Assembly (NCBI GenBank): GCA_965659675.1 | Contig: CBFHWY010000003.1 | Span: 10,482 to 74,481, forward strand | DNA from: CBFHWY01 sp965659675 | Lineage (GTDB): Bacteria > Bacteroidota > Bacteroidia > Flavobacteriales_G > Salibacteraceae | Direction: 5' to 3' | Length of the DNA: 64,000 nt | In this document: positions 1-9,414 of the stretch, piece by piece | Layout: every line of letters begins with the position of its first letter | Numbering within the stretch: the stretch's first letter is position 1 | Program-made: the position numbers and the translations under genes | Notes under the pieces: generated by a model | What the model was told of the DNA's origin: nothing | The model's database searches: none | The model's input: the letters and a program-made list of their open reading frames with translations, nothing else

Positions 1-1
1 A

Positions 2-1762
2 GATGGATTTAATGCTTCAAATATTCCTTTTATTCTTCCTTTTGTAAGGGTAGGTAGAGCCGACACAAAAAAGGATTTTGATCCGAAATGGTTACTCAGG
101 GGCAGGAGCACATTGATACTGCGTCAACAGCGTATTCTTGAAACGGCAACAGCATACTCCCCTGCCGACAGCAACACCTCAGCCAATGCTCGTTATTTGG
201 GTGATCCCAACAGGCTATATGCAAGATATCGATATCAGGCAGGTAAAAATCTGAGTATTGGCCTAACTGCAGAAAAAGATCCCGGTGAAGAATTCTTTAG
301 CGGAAGTCAGAGCAGGGGATTTGATTTCTACAGTGCCCATTTGGCTATTTCACAGATTGGGGTGATCAAAAACCTGGTCATCGGTGATTACCAGGCTCAG
401 TTTGGTCAGGGTTTGGGCCTATGGACCGGCTTTGGTTTTCGAAAGTCTTCACAGCAGCCTCTAAACACCCGTCGTTTTGGTCGAGGATTTGTGCCTTACA
501 CCTCGGTAGATGAAAATAATTTCATGAGGGGGGCCGCGGGGAGTTTTGAATGGAAGTCGCTAGAACTTTCGCTCTTTTACTCTCAAAAAGCCGTTGATGC
601 GAATCTCGACACCAGTCTTCAAAATGACCTCTCAGCACCTGACTTTACTTCCCTTCAGCAAACGGGCTACCACCGAACGCCTTCGGAAGTATTCGACAAG
701 GACGCTATACAGGAAAGGGTCTTTGGAGCGAATCTCGCATATCGTTTTAAGCAATTACGATTGGGCATCACCGCTTTCCAAGCCGATCTAGAAGGTGATT
801 TTGACCCGAATCTCAGGTTATACAACCAGTTCAATCAGTCTGCAAATCTGAATCAGGTATTGAGTGAAGATTATCATTGGAACACCACATTCTTTCAGGC
901 CTATGGAGAAATTGCCACATCGGCAAATGGAGCTCTGGCCCAGTTGCATGGACTAACATTTAACCTTCGGGAGCTTTTAAAGCTGAACATCTTATATCGG
1001 AATAAGTCTCCAAATTTTCAAAATCGCTATGCTGGATCATTCGGAGAGCGTTCCGTGAGTGCCAATGAAAAAGGATGGTACCACGGTTTGGAGTTACTTC
1101 CTTTTAAAAATATGAATATTCAGGCCTATCTGGATATCTATGAATTTCCCTGGCTCAGCTTCAGAACCGATAAACCAAGCTCGGGTCATGAAGCTTCTGT
1201 GTTTGCAGAATACAGGATCGACCGGAAGATCAAGTTATCCGGATTATATCGAAGTGAGCAGCGGGAGAGAAACAACAATCTTGAGGGGTTCAGGTTCCAA
1301 AACATAGCTCAAGAAAAACTCGATCAATACCGTTTGCAGATTGATTACGAAGTAAACTCCAGTTTAAGGCTGCGAAGTAGGGCCGAATATAGAACATACT
1401 ATTTGGGAGATCGATCATCTTCAGAAGAGGGCTTCATGCTTTATCAGGACGTGTATTATACCCACCCTTCAAATAAATGGAACATCAGGGCCCGATATGC
1501 CTTGTATGAAACCGGATCCTATAATACTCGGATATACGCTTATGAAAATGATATGCGCTATCAATTTACTGTTCCAGCATATTTTGGACAGGGAGCCAGA
1601 TATTACTTACTATTGAATCTTAAACCGATCCATAGTCTCACCTGGAGCTTTCGAATTGCCCAAAGCTTCAGAACTGATGAAGATGAGATCGGCTCGGGCA
1701 TCGATGCTGTGCAAGGCCCATATCGAACCGAGTTTAAAACACAGGTCATCTGGAAATTTTAA
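2..1762 (+). CDS. Outer-membrane beta-barrel protein of the helix-hairpin-helix type, 3' part only
   Basis: The reading frame is open from the window edge, so the real start lies upstream; the first in-frame near-start at 113 is internal. The 586 visible residues are rich in alternating aromatic and polar strands and end in a terminal Phe (..VIWKF), as outer-membrane barrels do. The text around residues 40-75 (LGDPNRLYARYRY, GLTAEKDPGE) resembles the C-terminal barrel of Bacteroidota proteins that carry N-terminal ComEA-like helix-hairpin-helix repeats. That N-terminal part is not visible. Role unknown; surface or outer membrane location is inferred. Ten bases separate it from the DsbA-like gene region. 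Confidence 0.7.
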   Translation, partial: DGFNASNIPFILPFVRVGRADTKKDFDPKWLLRGRSTLILRQQRILETATAYSPADSNTSANARYLGDPNRLYARYRYQAGKNLSIGLTAEKDPGEEFFSGSQSRGFDFYSAHLAISQIGVIKNLVIGDYQAQFGQGLGLWTGFGFRKSSQQPLNTRRFGRGFVPYTSVDENNFMRGAAGSFEWKSLELSLFYSQKAVDANLDTSLQNDLSAPDFTSLQQTGYHRTPSEVFDKDAIQERVFGANLAYRFKQLRLGITAFQADLEGDFDPNLRLYNQFNQSANLNQVLSEDYHWNTTFFQAYGEIATSANGALAQLHGLTFNLRELLKLNILYRNKSPNFQNRYAGSFGERSVSANEKGWYHGLELLPFKNMNIQAYLDIYEFPWLSFRTDKPSSGHEASVFAEYRIDRKIKLSGLYRSEQRERNNNLEGFRFQNIAQEKLDQYRLQIDYEVNSSLRLRSRAEYRTYYLGDRSSSEEGFMLYQDVYYTHPSNKWNIRARYALYETGSYNTRIYAYENDMRYQFTVPAYFGQGARYYLLLNLKPIHSLTWSFRIAQSFRTDEDEIGSGIDAVQGPYRTEFKTQVIWKF

Positions 1763-1796
1763 AACATAAACATTGATTTTAGTTCTAAGTGTTATT

Positions 1797-2477
1797 ATGA
1801 GTTTACTTCAATTATTACAGTCGGATGAAAAAGACCAAAAACCCATATTTCTATACGTTGGAGATCCGTTATGTTCCTGGTGTTACGGGTTTATGCCCGA
1901 ACTGGAAAAGTTGAAGAACCACTATGATGGGGTGTTTGAATTTCAACTTGTTGTTGGTGGCTTAAGACCTTACAACGAAGAGATCATGGATGACAAGCTC
2001 CGTACTTTCCTTCGAGAACATTGGGAAGAGATTGGTGAAAAGACTGGTCAAAGCTTCAAGTACGATGTCTTGGATTGGGAAAACTTCAAATACGACACAG
2101 AACCAGCTTGCAGAGCGGTAGTGGTTGCAAGAGAAATGAAAGAAGAGATCAGCTTCGAGTTCTTTGAAGCGGTTCAGAAAAGTTTTTATGCTTCAAACAA
2201 CAACCCGCTGGAGGTTGAGACCTATATGGACATCGCTGCGGAATTTGGTTTGGATCGTCGAGCCTTCTGGGAGAAGTTTAGCTCCGATGAGATGAAGAAA
2301 AAGACCAATCAGGATTTCCAGATATCAAGACAGTTAAAGGTCAAAGGTTTCCCAAGCACACTTATGTATATCAATGGAGAATGGTATATGATCTCGAGAG
2401 GTTATAGAAAGTATGAAGAGCTGAGAGGGATCGTTGAGAAAACCATCCTTTCTGCAGAAGAAAGCGAAGAGGATTAA
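1797..2477 (+). CDS. DsbA family thiol-disulfide oxidoreductase-like protein
   Basis: 226 residues of thioredoxin/DsbA fold. The motif CSWCYGF places the redox pair at Cys26 and Cys29 right after a first beta strand (FLYVGDPLC), and a cis-proline segment (GFPSTLMYING) follows near residue 185, as in the FrnE/DsbA-like group. No signal peptide is seen, which suggests a cytoplasmic enzyme of the FrnE type rather than periplasmic DsbA. A TTG at 1773 would add eight hydrophobic residues; the ATG at 1797 is preferred. It converges with era and overlaps its 3' end by four bases. Confidence 0.8.
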   Translation: MSLLQLLQSDEKDQKPIFLYVGDPLCSWCYGFMPELEKLKNHYDGVFEFQLVVGGLRPYNEEIMDDKLRTFLREHWEEIGEKTGQSFKYDVLDWENFKYDTEPACRAVVVAREMKEEISFEFFEAVQKSFYASNNNPLEVETYMDIAAEFGLDRRAFWEKFSSDEMKKKTNQDFQISRQLKVKGFPSTLMYINGEWYMISRGYRKYEELRGIVEKTILSAEESEED

Positions 2478-3379
2478 CCTAAGTATCCGAAGCGCTTCAA
2501 GCCTCTTTCTGTATTTCTCCAATTATCCTCTACCTTAACAAAGGTCTCGAGAAATACTTTTTTCTGAAGAAAATCCTGAATAGACATACGTGCTTCAGTC
2601 CCTAATCTTTTGAGTGCCTTGCCCTGATGACCAATGAGAATTCCCTTTTGTGATTTTCTAGCTACATAGATCAAGGCTCGAATTCGAACAATCTCCTCCT
2701 CTTCCTTGAATGACTCTATCTCCACTTCGCAACTGTACGGGACTTCTTTCTTGTAGTAGATAAAGATCTTTTCACGAATGATCTCAGCAATGAAGAATTT
2801 CATCGGAAGATCGGTGAGCTCGTCTTTCGGGAAATAGGCGGGTGATTCAGGCATATTCTCGAGGATCTCCTGAAAAAGTTGAGGCACAAATGCGCCCTTG
2901 AGAGCACTCACTGGACGAATCAAAGCATTTGGTAAAACCTTCTTCCAAACTTCGATCACCTCATCCAGGTCATCCTGTTCTATGGTATCGATCTTATTGA
3001 TCACCAGAAAAACAGGAATATCAAAACGGGCTAATTTCTCAAGGATCTTGTGATTCAGACTTTCATTTTCCTTTTCCCGTTCAAGTGCTTTTTCAGCCCC
3101 AACTTCCGTGAGGTACAAAACCACATCTGCATCCTGCAGGGAACTTGACACAAAATTCATCATTCCCTCATGAAGCTTGTACGCAGCATCAATTATTCCA
3201 GGAGTATCCGAAAAAACTACCTGATGATCTTCCCCACTCACAATTCCCCTGATCCGATGTCGGGTAGTTTGTGCTTTGGAGGTAATAATTGACAGTCGTT
3301 CACCTACAATTTTGTTCATCAGTGTCGACTTTCCCACATTGGGATTCCCCAGAATACTTACAAATCCAGCTTTATGCAT
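2474..3379 (-). CDS. era: GTPase Era
   Basis: Era binds the 3' end of 16S rRNA and assists 30S ribosome assembly. The protein is 301 residues, the usual length. The N-terminal G domain shows G1 GNPNVGKST at residues 11-19, G3 DTPGI and G4 NKID; the C-terminal part carries the KH domain (GILIGHQGKALKRLG). The ATG at 3379 follows two in-frame GTG codons and gives the standard start MHKAGF. It is divergent from the initiator tRNA gene, with 45 bp between them that hold the tRNA promoter. Confidence 0.97.
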   Translation of the reverse strand: MHKAGFVSILGNPNVGKSTLMNKIVGERLSIITSKAQTTRHRIRGIVSGEDHQVVFSDTPGIIDAAYKLHEGMMNFVSSSLQDADVVLYLTEVGAEKALEREKENESLNHKILEKLARFDIPVFLVINKIDTIEQDDLDEVIEVWKKVLPNALIRPVSALKGAFVPQLFQEILENMPESPAYFPKDELTDLPMKFFIAEIIREKIFIYYKKEVPYSCEVEIESFKEEEEIVRIRALIYVARKSQKGILIGHQGKALKRLGTEARMSIQDFLQKKVFLETFVKVEDNWRNTERGLKRFGYLG

Positions 3380-3406
3380 CACCACGCGAAGTTAGCTTTA
3401 AAATAC

Positions 3407-3414
3407 TATATTTG
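3407..3414 (+). promoter_or_regulatory. -7 promoter box for tRNA-fMet
   Basis: TATATTTG fits the Bacteroidota -7 consensus TAnnTTTG and ends ten bases before the tRNA 5' end, as expected for a short leader. I see no convincing -33 TTG. Confidence 0.6.
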
Positions 3415-3424
3415 CAGTCCAAAT

Positions 3425-3484
<60 letters not shown>

Positions 3485-3497
<13 letters not shown>

Positions 3498-3571
3498 CAA
3501 GCCAAAGCCTGAATCGAAAGATTCGGGCTTTTTTTATGCTTTGTTGAGCCGAGCTTGCTCGAGTGATAATG
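3485..3571 (+). repeat. Direct repeat copy 1: tRNA-fMet 3' end, terminator and trailer
   Basis: 87 bp that begin in the T arm of the tRNA and run through the terminator to a hairpin element (GAGCCGAGCTTGCTCG) and GATAATG. The same text recurs at 3664-3749 with a one-base difference in the T run. Confidence 0.92.
3506..3535 (+). terminator. Intrinsic terminator of tRNA-fMet
   Basis: A 10-bp stem AGCCTGAATC/GATTCGGGCT (one T-G pair) with loop GAAA is followed by six T. It starts nine bases after the mature tRNA end. Confidence 0.85.
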
Positions 3572-3663
3572 AAGCTGAAAAAAGTCCAGGCGACCGAAGG
3601 GAGACAGGCTTTTGCTTGTAATGCCTCCCCCAAATCAGGACGGACGAGCGAAGCGAAGTCAAC

Positions 3664-3749
3664 CCTGCCCCCGCAACAAGCCAAAGCCTGAATCGAAAGA
3701 TTCGGGCTTTTTTATGCTTTGTTGAGCCGAGCTTGCTCGAGTGATAATG
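3664..3749 (+). repeat. Direct repeat copy 2: orphan tRNA-fMet 3' end with terminator
   Basis: 86-bp near-perfect copy of 3485-3571. It carries the last 12 bases of the tRNA (CCTGCCCCCGCA), the terminator hairpin and the CGAGCTTGCTCG hairpin, but no tRNA body. A 92-bp spacer separates the copies. Confidence 0.9.
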
Positions 3750-3916
3750 GGGGCGTTGAGAGTAGGCATCCTCCAGTGCGGAGGGCTTGTAATACATCGG
3801 AACTTTTGTTTCTTGAATTCGTAGAACAACTATACATGCTACGGTTCATGCCTAAAAAATCACCAATTACATCGAAAAGCATTGATTTTGCTGCTTTTGA
3901 TCGTCATTGCTTTGCT

Positions 3917-3924
3917 TACCTTTG
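3917..3924 (+). promoter_or_regulatory. -7 promoter box before the glycine-rich type IX cargo gene
   Basis: TACCTTTG matches TAnnTTTG and ends seven bases before the ATG at 3932, so the transcript would have almost no leader. Confidence 0.5.
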
Positions 3925-3931
3925 TAAAACC

Positions 3932-5824
3932 ATGCGCAGGTCGTCTTTTCTTTTCAAGCTTTTATTTCTGTGTTTAAGCTTTTCAATCAGCACAGCTGAG
4001 GCACAGGTGATCAATGGCTACGCCAAAGTAAGCGCCATCAACGGAAATGATTTCGCTGTAAGCAATTTGGATCAAACTGGAGATAATTTTGAAGTTGGTC
4101 AGCTTGTTGTGATCATGCAAATGCAGGATGACGTGATCGGAAGCAACACCGCCAACGATACCAGTTTTGGATTACTCTCAAATATTCAGAACGCTGGAAT
4201 CTACGAATTAGCAGCCGTGGATGCCATAGATGGAAACTCAACGAATGGCTTTACTAAAGCCAGCTTCGATACCATTAGTTTCATCACCGTTGCAAACACT
4301 TATAATATTGGAACGCATGCTTCAGTGCAGATCATCAGCTTTAATGAATTGTCGGCCAATAATTATACAACCAGCGCTAATTTACTGGCCCTCGCCTGGG
4401 ATGGAAATGTAGGTGGCGTATTAGCTGTTAATGTACCCGATACATTGATACTTAACCACGAGCTCATTGCGAATGGAAGAGGATTTAGAGGTGGCTCGGT
4501 TTCCAATAATAACAGTGGACCCATATGTGATTCGGCCAGTACCGTGATCTTCAAGAGTAGTAACAATAATTATGGTTTTAAAGGAGAGGGGATCTATCGC
4601 TCCACTGCAGCTGATGAAGAAACTGCTCGCGCACGTATACTGAATGGCGGTGGTGGCGGCGCTGACCATAACGGCGGTGGCGGTGGCGGCGGCAACTACA
4701 GCGAAGGTGGAGATGGCGGCATTGGATACAATAATTGCACAACTTTCCCAACTGGGGGATACGGAGGCATTGGGCTTTCTGCTCATATATCTGCAAGCCG
4801 CGTTTTTATGGGCGGCGGCGGCGGTGGCGGCCAACAGAATAATAGTAATGGTACAGACGGTGGAGATGGTGGAGGAATCATCTTTGTAAAGGCTTCTGTC
4901 GTAAAAACAAACCCCTGCACAGTGCTCGATATCGCAGTGAATGGAGAAACAACCCCTGATGGTGGCAATGATGGCGGCGGTGGCGGTGGAGCCGGCGGAA
5001 GCATCATATTTGATGTAGATGCCTGGGACTTGAGTTCGTCATGCGTACTGAGCATTGAAGCAAATGGAGGTAATGGATCCTCGAGTTTAACCGGAACCGT
5101 CCACGGAGGTGGAGGCGGTGGATCTCAGGGTGTGATCATCTTTAGTGGTGCCGCACCAGACTCAAATGCGACATTTGAAACCAACAACGGTGATGGTGGA
5201 TGCAACGATAATAGTTCTCCGTGCACTAGTACCGCCAGTTCACCGAGCACTCCAGATAGCTCAGGAGTAGTGTCTAATGGTACGGGACCACTACCAATCA
5301 GATTGATCAGTTTTACAGCAACAAAAGAAGATAGCTATGCTCACTTAAACTGGATCACGAATTGGGAAGAGAATAACGATCATTTCCAAATTCAAAAAAG
5401 TACCGATGCTGCTCATTTTGAAACGATTGCAAAGATCTCAGGTAAAAATGGCACTGGAATACAGGAATATAGCTACGTAGACCGAAAGTCAAATTCGGGC
5501 GTATCATATTATCGCCTTAAGCAGGTAGACCATGATGGTAGTGCATTCTACTCCACAATAAAAAGTGTTGAACACAACAAGGAAAGAATTGGAACAGCGT
5601 TTAAGTTCTACCCTAACCCTGCAAATCAGGAGATCTTTATTCAGGCTTCACCTGAATCTTTACAGCAGATCAAAGTGTTTAACATGGTCGGACAGAATGT
5701 CGACGAACAGTGTGACTTCGTTAGGGAAAGTGATGATCAGCTTCGGATCGATATCTCACAACTTCGTCCAGGTGCATACTTTATTAAAAGCACTGAGGAT
5801 GCTGGGATCTTCTTTAAGAAATAA
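3932..5824 (+). CDS. Secreted glycine-rich protein with type IX secretion sorting domain
   Basis: 630 residues. The ATG at 3932 opens a clear signal peptide (RRSSFLFKLLFLCLSF, then AEAQ); longer in-frame versions begin inside the tRNA-trailer repeat and are rejected. The middle third has four poly-glycine blocks (runs of 5-7 Gly) separated by Asn/Ser-rich stretches. Residues from about 450 form a fibronectin-like segment (LPIRLISFTATKED..), common before sorting tails. The C-terminus is a type A sorting domain (FKFYPNPANQEIFI, ending GAYFIKSTED). Secretion through the outer membrane by the type IX system is therefore likely; the function is unknown. The glycine blocks could make a flexible or adhesive surface. 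Confidence 0.82.
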   Translation: MRRSSFLFKLLFLCLSFSISTAEAQVINGYAKVSAINGNDFAVSNLDQTGDNFEVGQLVVIMQMQDDVIGSNTANDTSFGLLSNIQNAGIYELAAVDAIDGNSTNGFTKASFDTISFITVANTYNIGTHASVQIISFNELSANNYTTSANLLALAWDGNVGGVLAVNVPDTLILNHELIANGRGFRGGSVSNNNSGPICDSASTVIFKSSNNNYGFKGEGIYRSTAADEETARARILNGGGGGADHNGGGGGGGNYSEGGDGGIGYNNCTTFPTGGYGGIGLSAHISASRVFMGGGGGGGQQNNSNGTDGGDGGGIIFVKASVVKTNPCTVLDIAVNGETTPDGGNDGGGGGGAGGSIIFDVDAWDLSSSCVLSIEANGGNGSSSLTGTVHGGGGGGSQGVIIFSGAAPDSNATFETNNGDGGCNDNSSPCTSTASSPSTPDSSGVVSNGTGPLPIRLISFTATKEDSYAHLNWITNWEENNDHFQIQKSTDAAHFETIAKISGKNGTGIQEYSYVDRKSNSGVSYYRLKQVDHDGSAFYSTIKSVEHNKERIGTAFKFYPNPANQEIFIQASPESLQQIKVFNMVGQNVDEQCDFVRESDDQLRIDISQLRPGAYFIKSTEDAGIFFKK

Positions 5825-5840
5825 GCATTCAATTTAACTT

Positions 5841-7094
5841 CTACTCAAAGAAGCTCTCTTTCTTGATGGCAAATTGGTAGTAGTCAAACTCCTCTTTTCC
5901 AAACTCCCCATCTACCTGCTCTGAGATATGTTTATGCTTCTCCATCAATTTCCCATCTGTCACCTTATCTACAGCCGGTGAATTGTTTCCAAGTGTGGTG
6001 GTGAACACATCTACCTCAATATGGATGAGATCGTTAGGCTTGAACCAGCGCACTCTTTCCAGCACTACATTAATTGATGTATTCACACTGAATGGAACGT
6101 ATTTATCCCGAACAAGATGATAGTCATAATCGAGATAAGCGAAGAAATCAACTAATTTCACCCTTGCTACTCTGAGTAAGGTCTTCATCATTCCATACTT
6201 CAAACCTGAAGGTCGCGCTTGCAAGTGAGCTCCTCTCACCGCCATTTTATCATAATCCAATTGCATTTGGCCCACTGCATTGCTCCGCTCTTCTTTTCTT
6301 TTATCATGCATATCGATAGTCATGATATTTACGTCTCCATCTCGCAAAACTTCACCATGCTCAAAGTAAACATCGTCATACTTTCTTTTGTCTTCAAACC
6401 ACTGCCTCGTTAGGGTACTATCCCACATTCTATAGGCGGAAAAGTCAACGAAGACATTCAAAAGCGACTCATAGAGTGTCATCCGTTCTTCTAATTCTTC
6501 ATCACTTTTTCCTAAAAGAGACTTATTCTCATATTCCCGGTAAGCCAGTATTTCAATACGGCTGGTATCCTCACCACCACCAATGATGGGAGCAAAATAT
6601 CCTTTCAGAATAGACTCATTCAGCATGAGGTATTCACCATTGATCTTCACTACCTCTCGATTAAAGAGCATGCTGTTGTAGTCATTTGTCTTGTAGTGCT
6701 TGGGTGTATTGTTTACAGCAATCTCTACGTACTCTCTGGCTGTTTTAGGCTTGATCACAAGTTCTTTAAGCTCGAAGGTCTCTCTGCTCATCGCAATACG
6801 TTCAACCTTTGAAGCTATGTACTTGGATACGGGGATCTTCATTTTAGAATAGCCAAGAAAAGAGAACATTAGCGTATCACTCGCATCACGGTCTGACACC
6901 TCCAGCTCAAATACACCTTCCTAATTACTGAGTGTCCCTGCGGGCCTTCGCATTAAAAAGATCTGAGCATAGGGAATCGGGTCGTTCGTTTCAGCATCTA
7001 CAATGGTTCCACTCAATTTCATTTGAGAAAATGCCATATCCGGCAATAAGAGCAGTAGAATTAGCAGGAACCTGGGGCTATTTAGATTGTGCAT
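5841..7094 (-). pseudogene. Carboxypeptidase-regulatory-like domain protein interrupted by an in-frame TAG
   Basis: Reading the minus strand from the ATG at 7094 gives a signal peptide (HNLNSPRFLLILLLLPDMAFSQ), then the start of a carboxypeptidase-D regulatory fold (LSGTIVDAETNDPIPYAQIF, GTLSN). A TAG stands at codon 58 (bases 6921-6923), followed in the same frame by EGVFELEVSDRDASDTLMFSFLGY, the rest of that fold, and about 340 more residues. No frameshift is needed. Intact relatives read through here as GTxSNxxGxFxL. It is either a recent nonsense mutation or a sequence error. The body resembles Bacteroidota outer-membrane or periplasmic proteins of this type; function unknown. It converges with the type IX cargo gene. 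Confidence 0.8.
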
Positions 7095-7449
7095 TCTAGA
7101 GGATATGCTCCAAACTTAAATATTTCACTCATTTTTCAGTCTTTCGTTGTATTAATATTTACACCGTTTAAAACCTGTAGGCAACCTACTGGGTTTATCT
7201 GTTGACCTTCCAATATCAAAATTAGCACACTTCATTATCTATTTGACAATGAGCTACTTTAGTGTAGTCTTGGTAGTGGTAATATTTGAATTGCTGCTCA
7301 AGCCTCAAAATCCAGGTTTTGGGGCTTTTTGCATTTTATCGGACATTCCTTACCACTTGTCGAATGTGATGTCAGGTTCAATTCCATATGAGTCCTTAAG
7401 TTTCTTCATCTTAAAAAAGCAGCATACCTTTATCGGCTTCAAACGATAA
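7095..7449. other. Intergenic region with two hairpins and no clear gene
   Basis: The 355 bp between two divergently oriented genes hold an imperfect hairpin at 7171-7196 (arms AAACC.GTAGG and CCTAC.GGGTTT around CAA) and an intrinsic terminator at 7301-7330 on the plus strand. An open frame of 68 codons (7243-7449) runs through the terminator and has no family features. Confidence 0.6.
7301..7330 (+). terminator. Orphan intrinsic terminator
   Basis: AGCCTCAAAA pairs with TTTTGGGGCT (one T-G pair) around TCCAGG and is followed by T5. No plus-strand gene lies between 5824 and this point, so whatever it ends is unannotated. Confidence 0.65.
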
Positions 7450-8064
7450 GTGAAAAATATTCTTGTCATACTATTCTGCCTAATAGGAGTTTTTGGAAAC
7501 GCAAAAACCCCACCACCTACTGCTATTAAGGATGTTGGAGTGAACCTCACCTATTCAATGTATGGAAAAGAGAGCCTCGATGGAATAGAGCTTTTCTATG
7601 AACAGTTTGAGCAGGGACATTGGCAGTATAAGATCTATCAGTGTTTCGCCATAGATTACCGCTTTAACCCCACGAATTTTAACGCAGTAGGTTTCAGATA
7701 TGCTTTGGGTCCTGTAAAGCCTATGCATATTGGAATGAATGCTTCTATTTTTCCAATTGTATCCTTGCGCGCCTCCTATTTCAATACTCAAACTGAAAAT
7801 GGCTTGAATTTGAAACCCGAATTTGGTCTTTTTCTGCACTGCGGACAAGAAAGGCTAATCAACTTTAAAGCCCAGGTGACTTATGGCTATGACATGGGCA
7901 GACGCTTTTATTCTTTTGATTTCACAGAAGGTATGGGTTCAAATCACCATCTATTTGGGCACAATTCTCTGAACATTCGTTTGGGCATCGGTCTTAGCCT
8001 TTCCAAGTTGAATGATCTCGACTTCGGAAAAGAGATGCAAGCTTCTCCACGTTTTTCTGACTAA
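7450..8064 (+). CDS. Hypothetical exported protein
   Basis: 204 residues from a GTG start. Residues 1-19 look like a signal peptide (KNILVILFCLIGVFGNAK). The rest has alternating strands with many Tyr and Phe and short turns (LTYSMYGKESLDG, VGFRYALG, LRASYFNTQTENG, NIRLGIGLSLSK), like a small 8-strand outer-membrane barrel. I do not recognise a family. It lies 39 bp upstream of der on the same strand. Confidence 0.6.
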   Translation: MKNILVILFCLIGVFGNAKTPPPTAIKDVGVNLTYSMYGKESLDGIELFYEQFEQGHWQYKIYQCFAIDYRFNPTNFNAVGFRYALGPVKPMHIGMNASIFPIVSLRASYFNTQTENGLNLKPEFGLFLHCGQERLINFKAQVTYGYDMGRRFYSFDFTEGMGSNHHLFGHNSLNIRLGIGLSLSKLNDLDFGKEMQASPRFSD

Positions 8065-8103
8065 TCCTGTTTTTTAGGCTTACTTTGTTCCCGAATTAAG
8101 CTT

Positions 8104-9414
8104 ATGGCAAGTACCATTGCAATTGTAGGTAGACCCAATGTGGGTAAATCAACGCTTTTTAATCGCTTTGTAGGCGGACGTTCTGCTATTGTAGACGAGT
8201 TCAGCGGTGTTACCAGAGATCGTCTCTACGGGATGAGTAACTGGAACGGTAAAGAGTTTAATGTGATCGATACCGGGGGTTACATAAAAAGTAGTGATGA
8301 TGTATTTGACAAAGCTATCCGCAAACAAGTGGAAGCTGCCATTGAAGAGTCTGATGTACTGCTCTTTGTTCTTGATGTGACCCTTGGAATTACCGACCTC
8401 GATGATCAGGTAGCTGATATCCTGAGGCGATCTGGAAAAGAAGTAGTTGTAGTTGCCAATAAGGTCGACAACAATAAACGCCTGGCCGATGCCGCTGAAT
8501 TTTACAGCCTGGGAATGGGTGAAGTTTTCAGCATATCATCAATTAATGGATCAGGAACGGGAGATCTATTGGACCACGTCATGGGCTTACTCAAAGCTCC
8601 AGAGGAACTTAATGAAGAAGACGATGAAACCCCTCGATTCACCGTGATTGGTCGTCCGAATGCCGGAAAGTCCAGCTTCATCAATACGCTCATTGGCGAG
8701 GAAAGAAATGTTGTGACTCCTATTGCGGGAACTACCCGCGATAGCACAGATATCCATTATAAGTCCTATGGCTTTGATTTTATCATGGTAGATACTGCCG
8801 GTCTGAGAAAGAAATCGAAGGTTCATGACGATCTTGAATTCTACAGCGTGATGCGTGCCATCCGATCGATCGAAAGAGCAGATGTTTGCTTCCTTATGAT
8901 CGATGCTGTTGAAGGGATTGGAACGCAAGACATCAACATCTTCTCACTTGCAGAAAAGAACAGAAAAGGAGTTGTCATCCTCATCAATAAATGGGATCTG
9001 GTAGAAAAAGAAACCGCAACAGCCAAAGAATACGAGCGCCTGATCAGAGAAAAGATCTCCCCTTTTAGTGATGTGGACATTATCTTTATTTCAGTTAAAG
9101 AGAAACAAAGAATATTCAAAGCACTGGAAGCGGGTATCAAGGTTTACAAGAATCGAGTTCAGAAGATCAAGACCAAAGAACTGAATGATTACTTATTGCC
9201 CATCATACAAAACTCTCCACCACCGGCAAATAAGGGAAAGTACATCAAGATCAAGTTCATCGCGCAACTTCCGAGTCACGTACCTGCCTTTGCTTTTTTC
9301 TGTAGCAATCCAAAGTATGTGCGTGAGGGTTACCGAAGGTTTCTTGAGAACAAGATGAGGGAACATTGGGATTTCACAGGAGTTCCCATCAAACTGTTCT
9401 TCAGACAGAAGTGA
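8104..9414 (+). CDS. der: Ribosome biogenesis GTPase Der (EngA)
   Basis: 436 residues, the normal size. There are two tandem G domains: the first with GRPNVGKST at residues 9-17, DTGGY and NKVD; the second with GRPNAGKSS at 183-191, DTAGLRKK and NKWD. A C-terminal KH-like domain ends in PIKLFFRQK, typical of Der. It acts in 50S subunit maturation. It converges with mazG, the stop codons being adjacent. Confidence 0.98.
   Translation: MASTIAIVGRPNVGKSTLFNRFVGGRSAIVDEFSGVTRDRLYGMSNWNGKEFNVIDTGGYIKSSDDVFDKAIRKQVEAAIEESDVLLFVLDVTLGITDLDDQVADILRRSGKEVVVVANKVDNNKRLADAAEFYSLGMGEVFSISSINGSGTGDLLDHVMGLLKAPEELNEEDDETPRFTVIGRPNAGKSSFINTLIGEERNVVTPIAGTTRDSTDIHYKSYGFDFIMVDTAGLRKKSKVHDDLEFYSVMRAIRSIERADVCFLMIDAVEGIGTQDINIFSLAEKNRKGVVILINKWDLVEKETATAKEYERLIREKISPFSDVDIIFISVKEKQRIFKALEAGIKVYKNRVQKIKTKELNDYLLPIIQNSPPPANKGKYIKIKFIAQLPSHVPAFAFFCSNPKYVREGYRRFLENKMREHWDFTGVPIKLFFRQK

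Larger units (their letters stand above)
3498..3931. other. Intergenic region without a gene between tRNA-fMet and the glycine-rich secreted protein
   Basis: It holds the terminator, the two direct repeats and their spacer (3572-3663), then about 180 bp of unassigned sequence that ends in a promoter box just before the next start codon. Several open frames cross it on both strands, but none has a start context or family features. Confidence 0.7.

Noticed and set aside
4421..5055. Several ORFs opposite or out of frame to the glycine-rich gene
   Set aside because: GGC/GGT runs keep other frames open; the forward frame has signal peptide and sorting domain.
7243..7449. 68-codon ORF before the exported protein
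   Set aside because: It reads through a good terminator, has no ribosome-binding site and no recognisable features.
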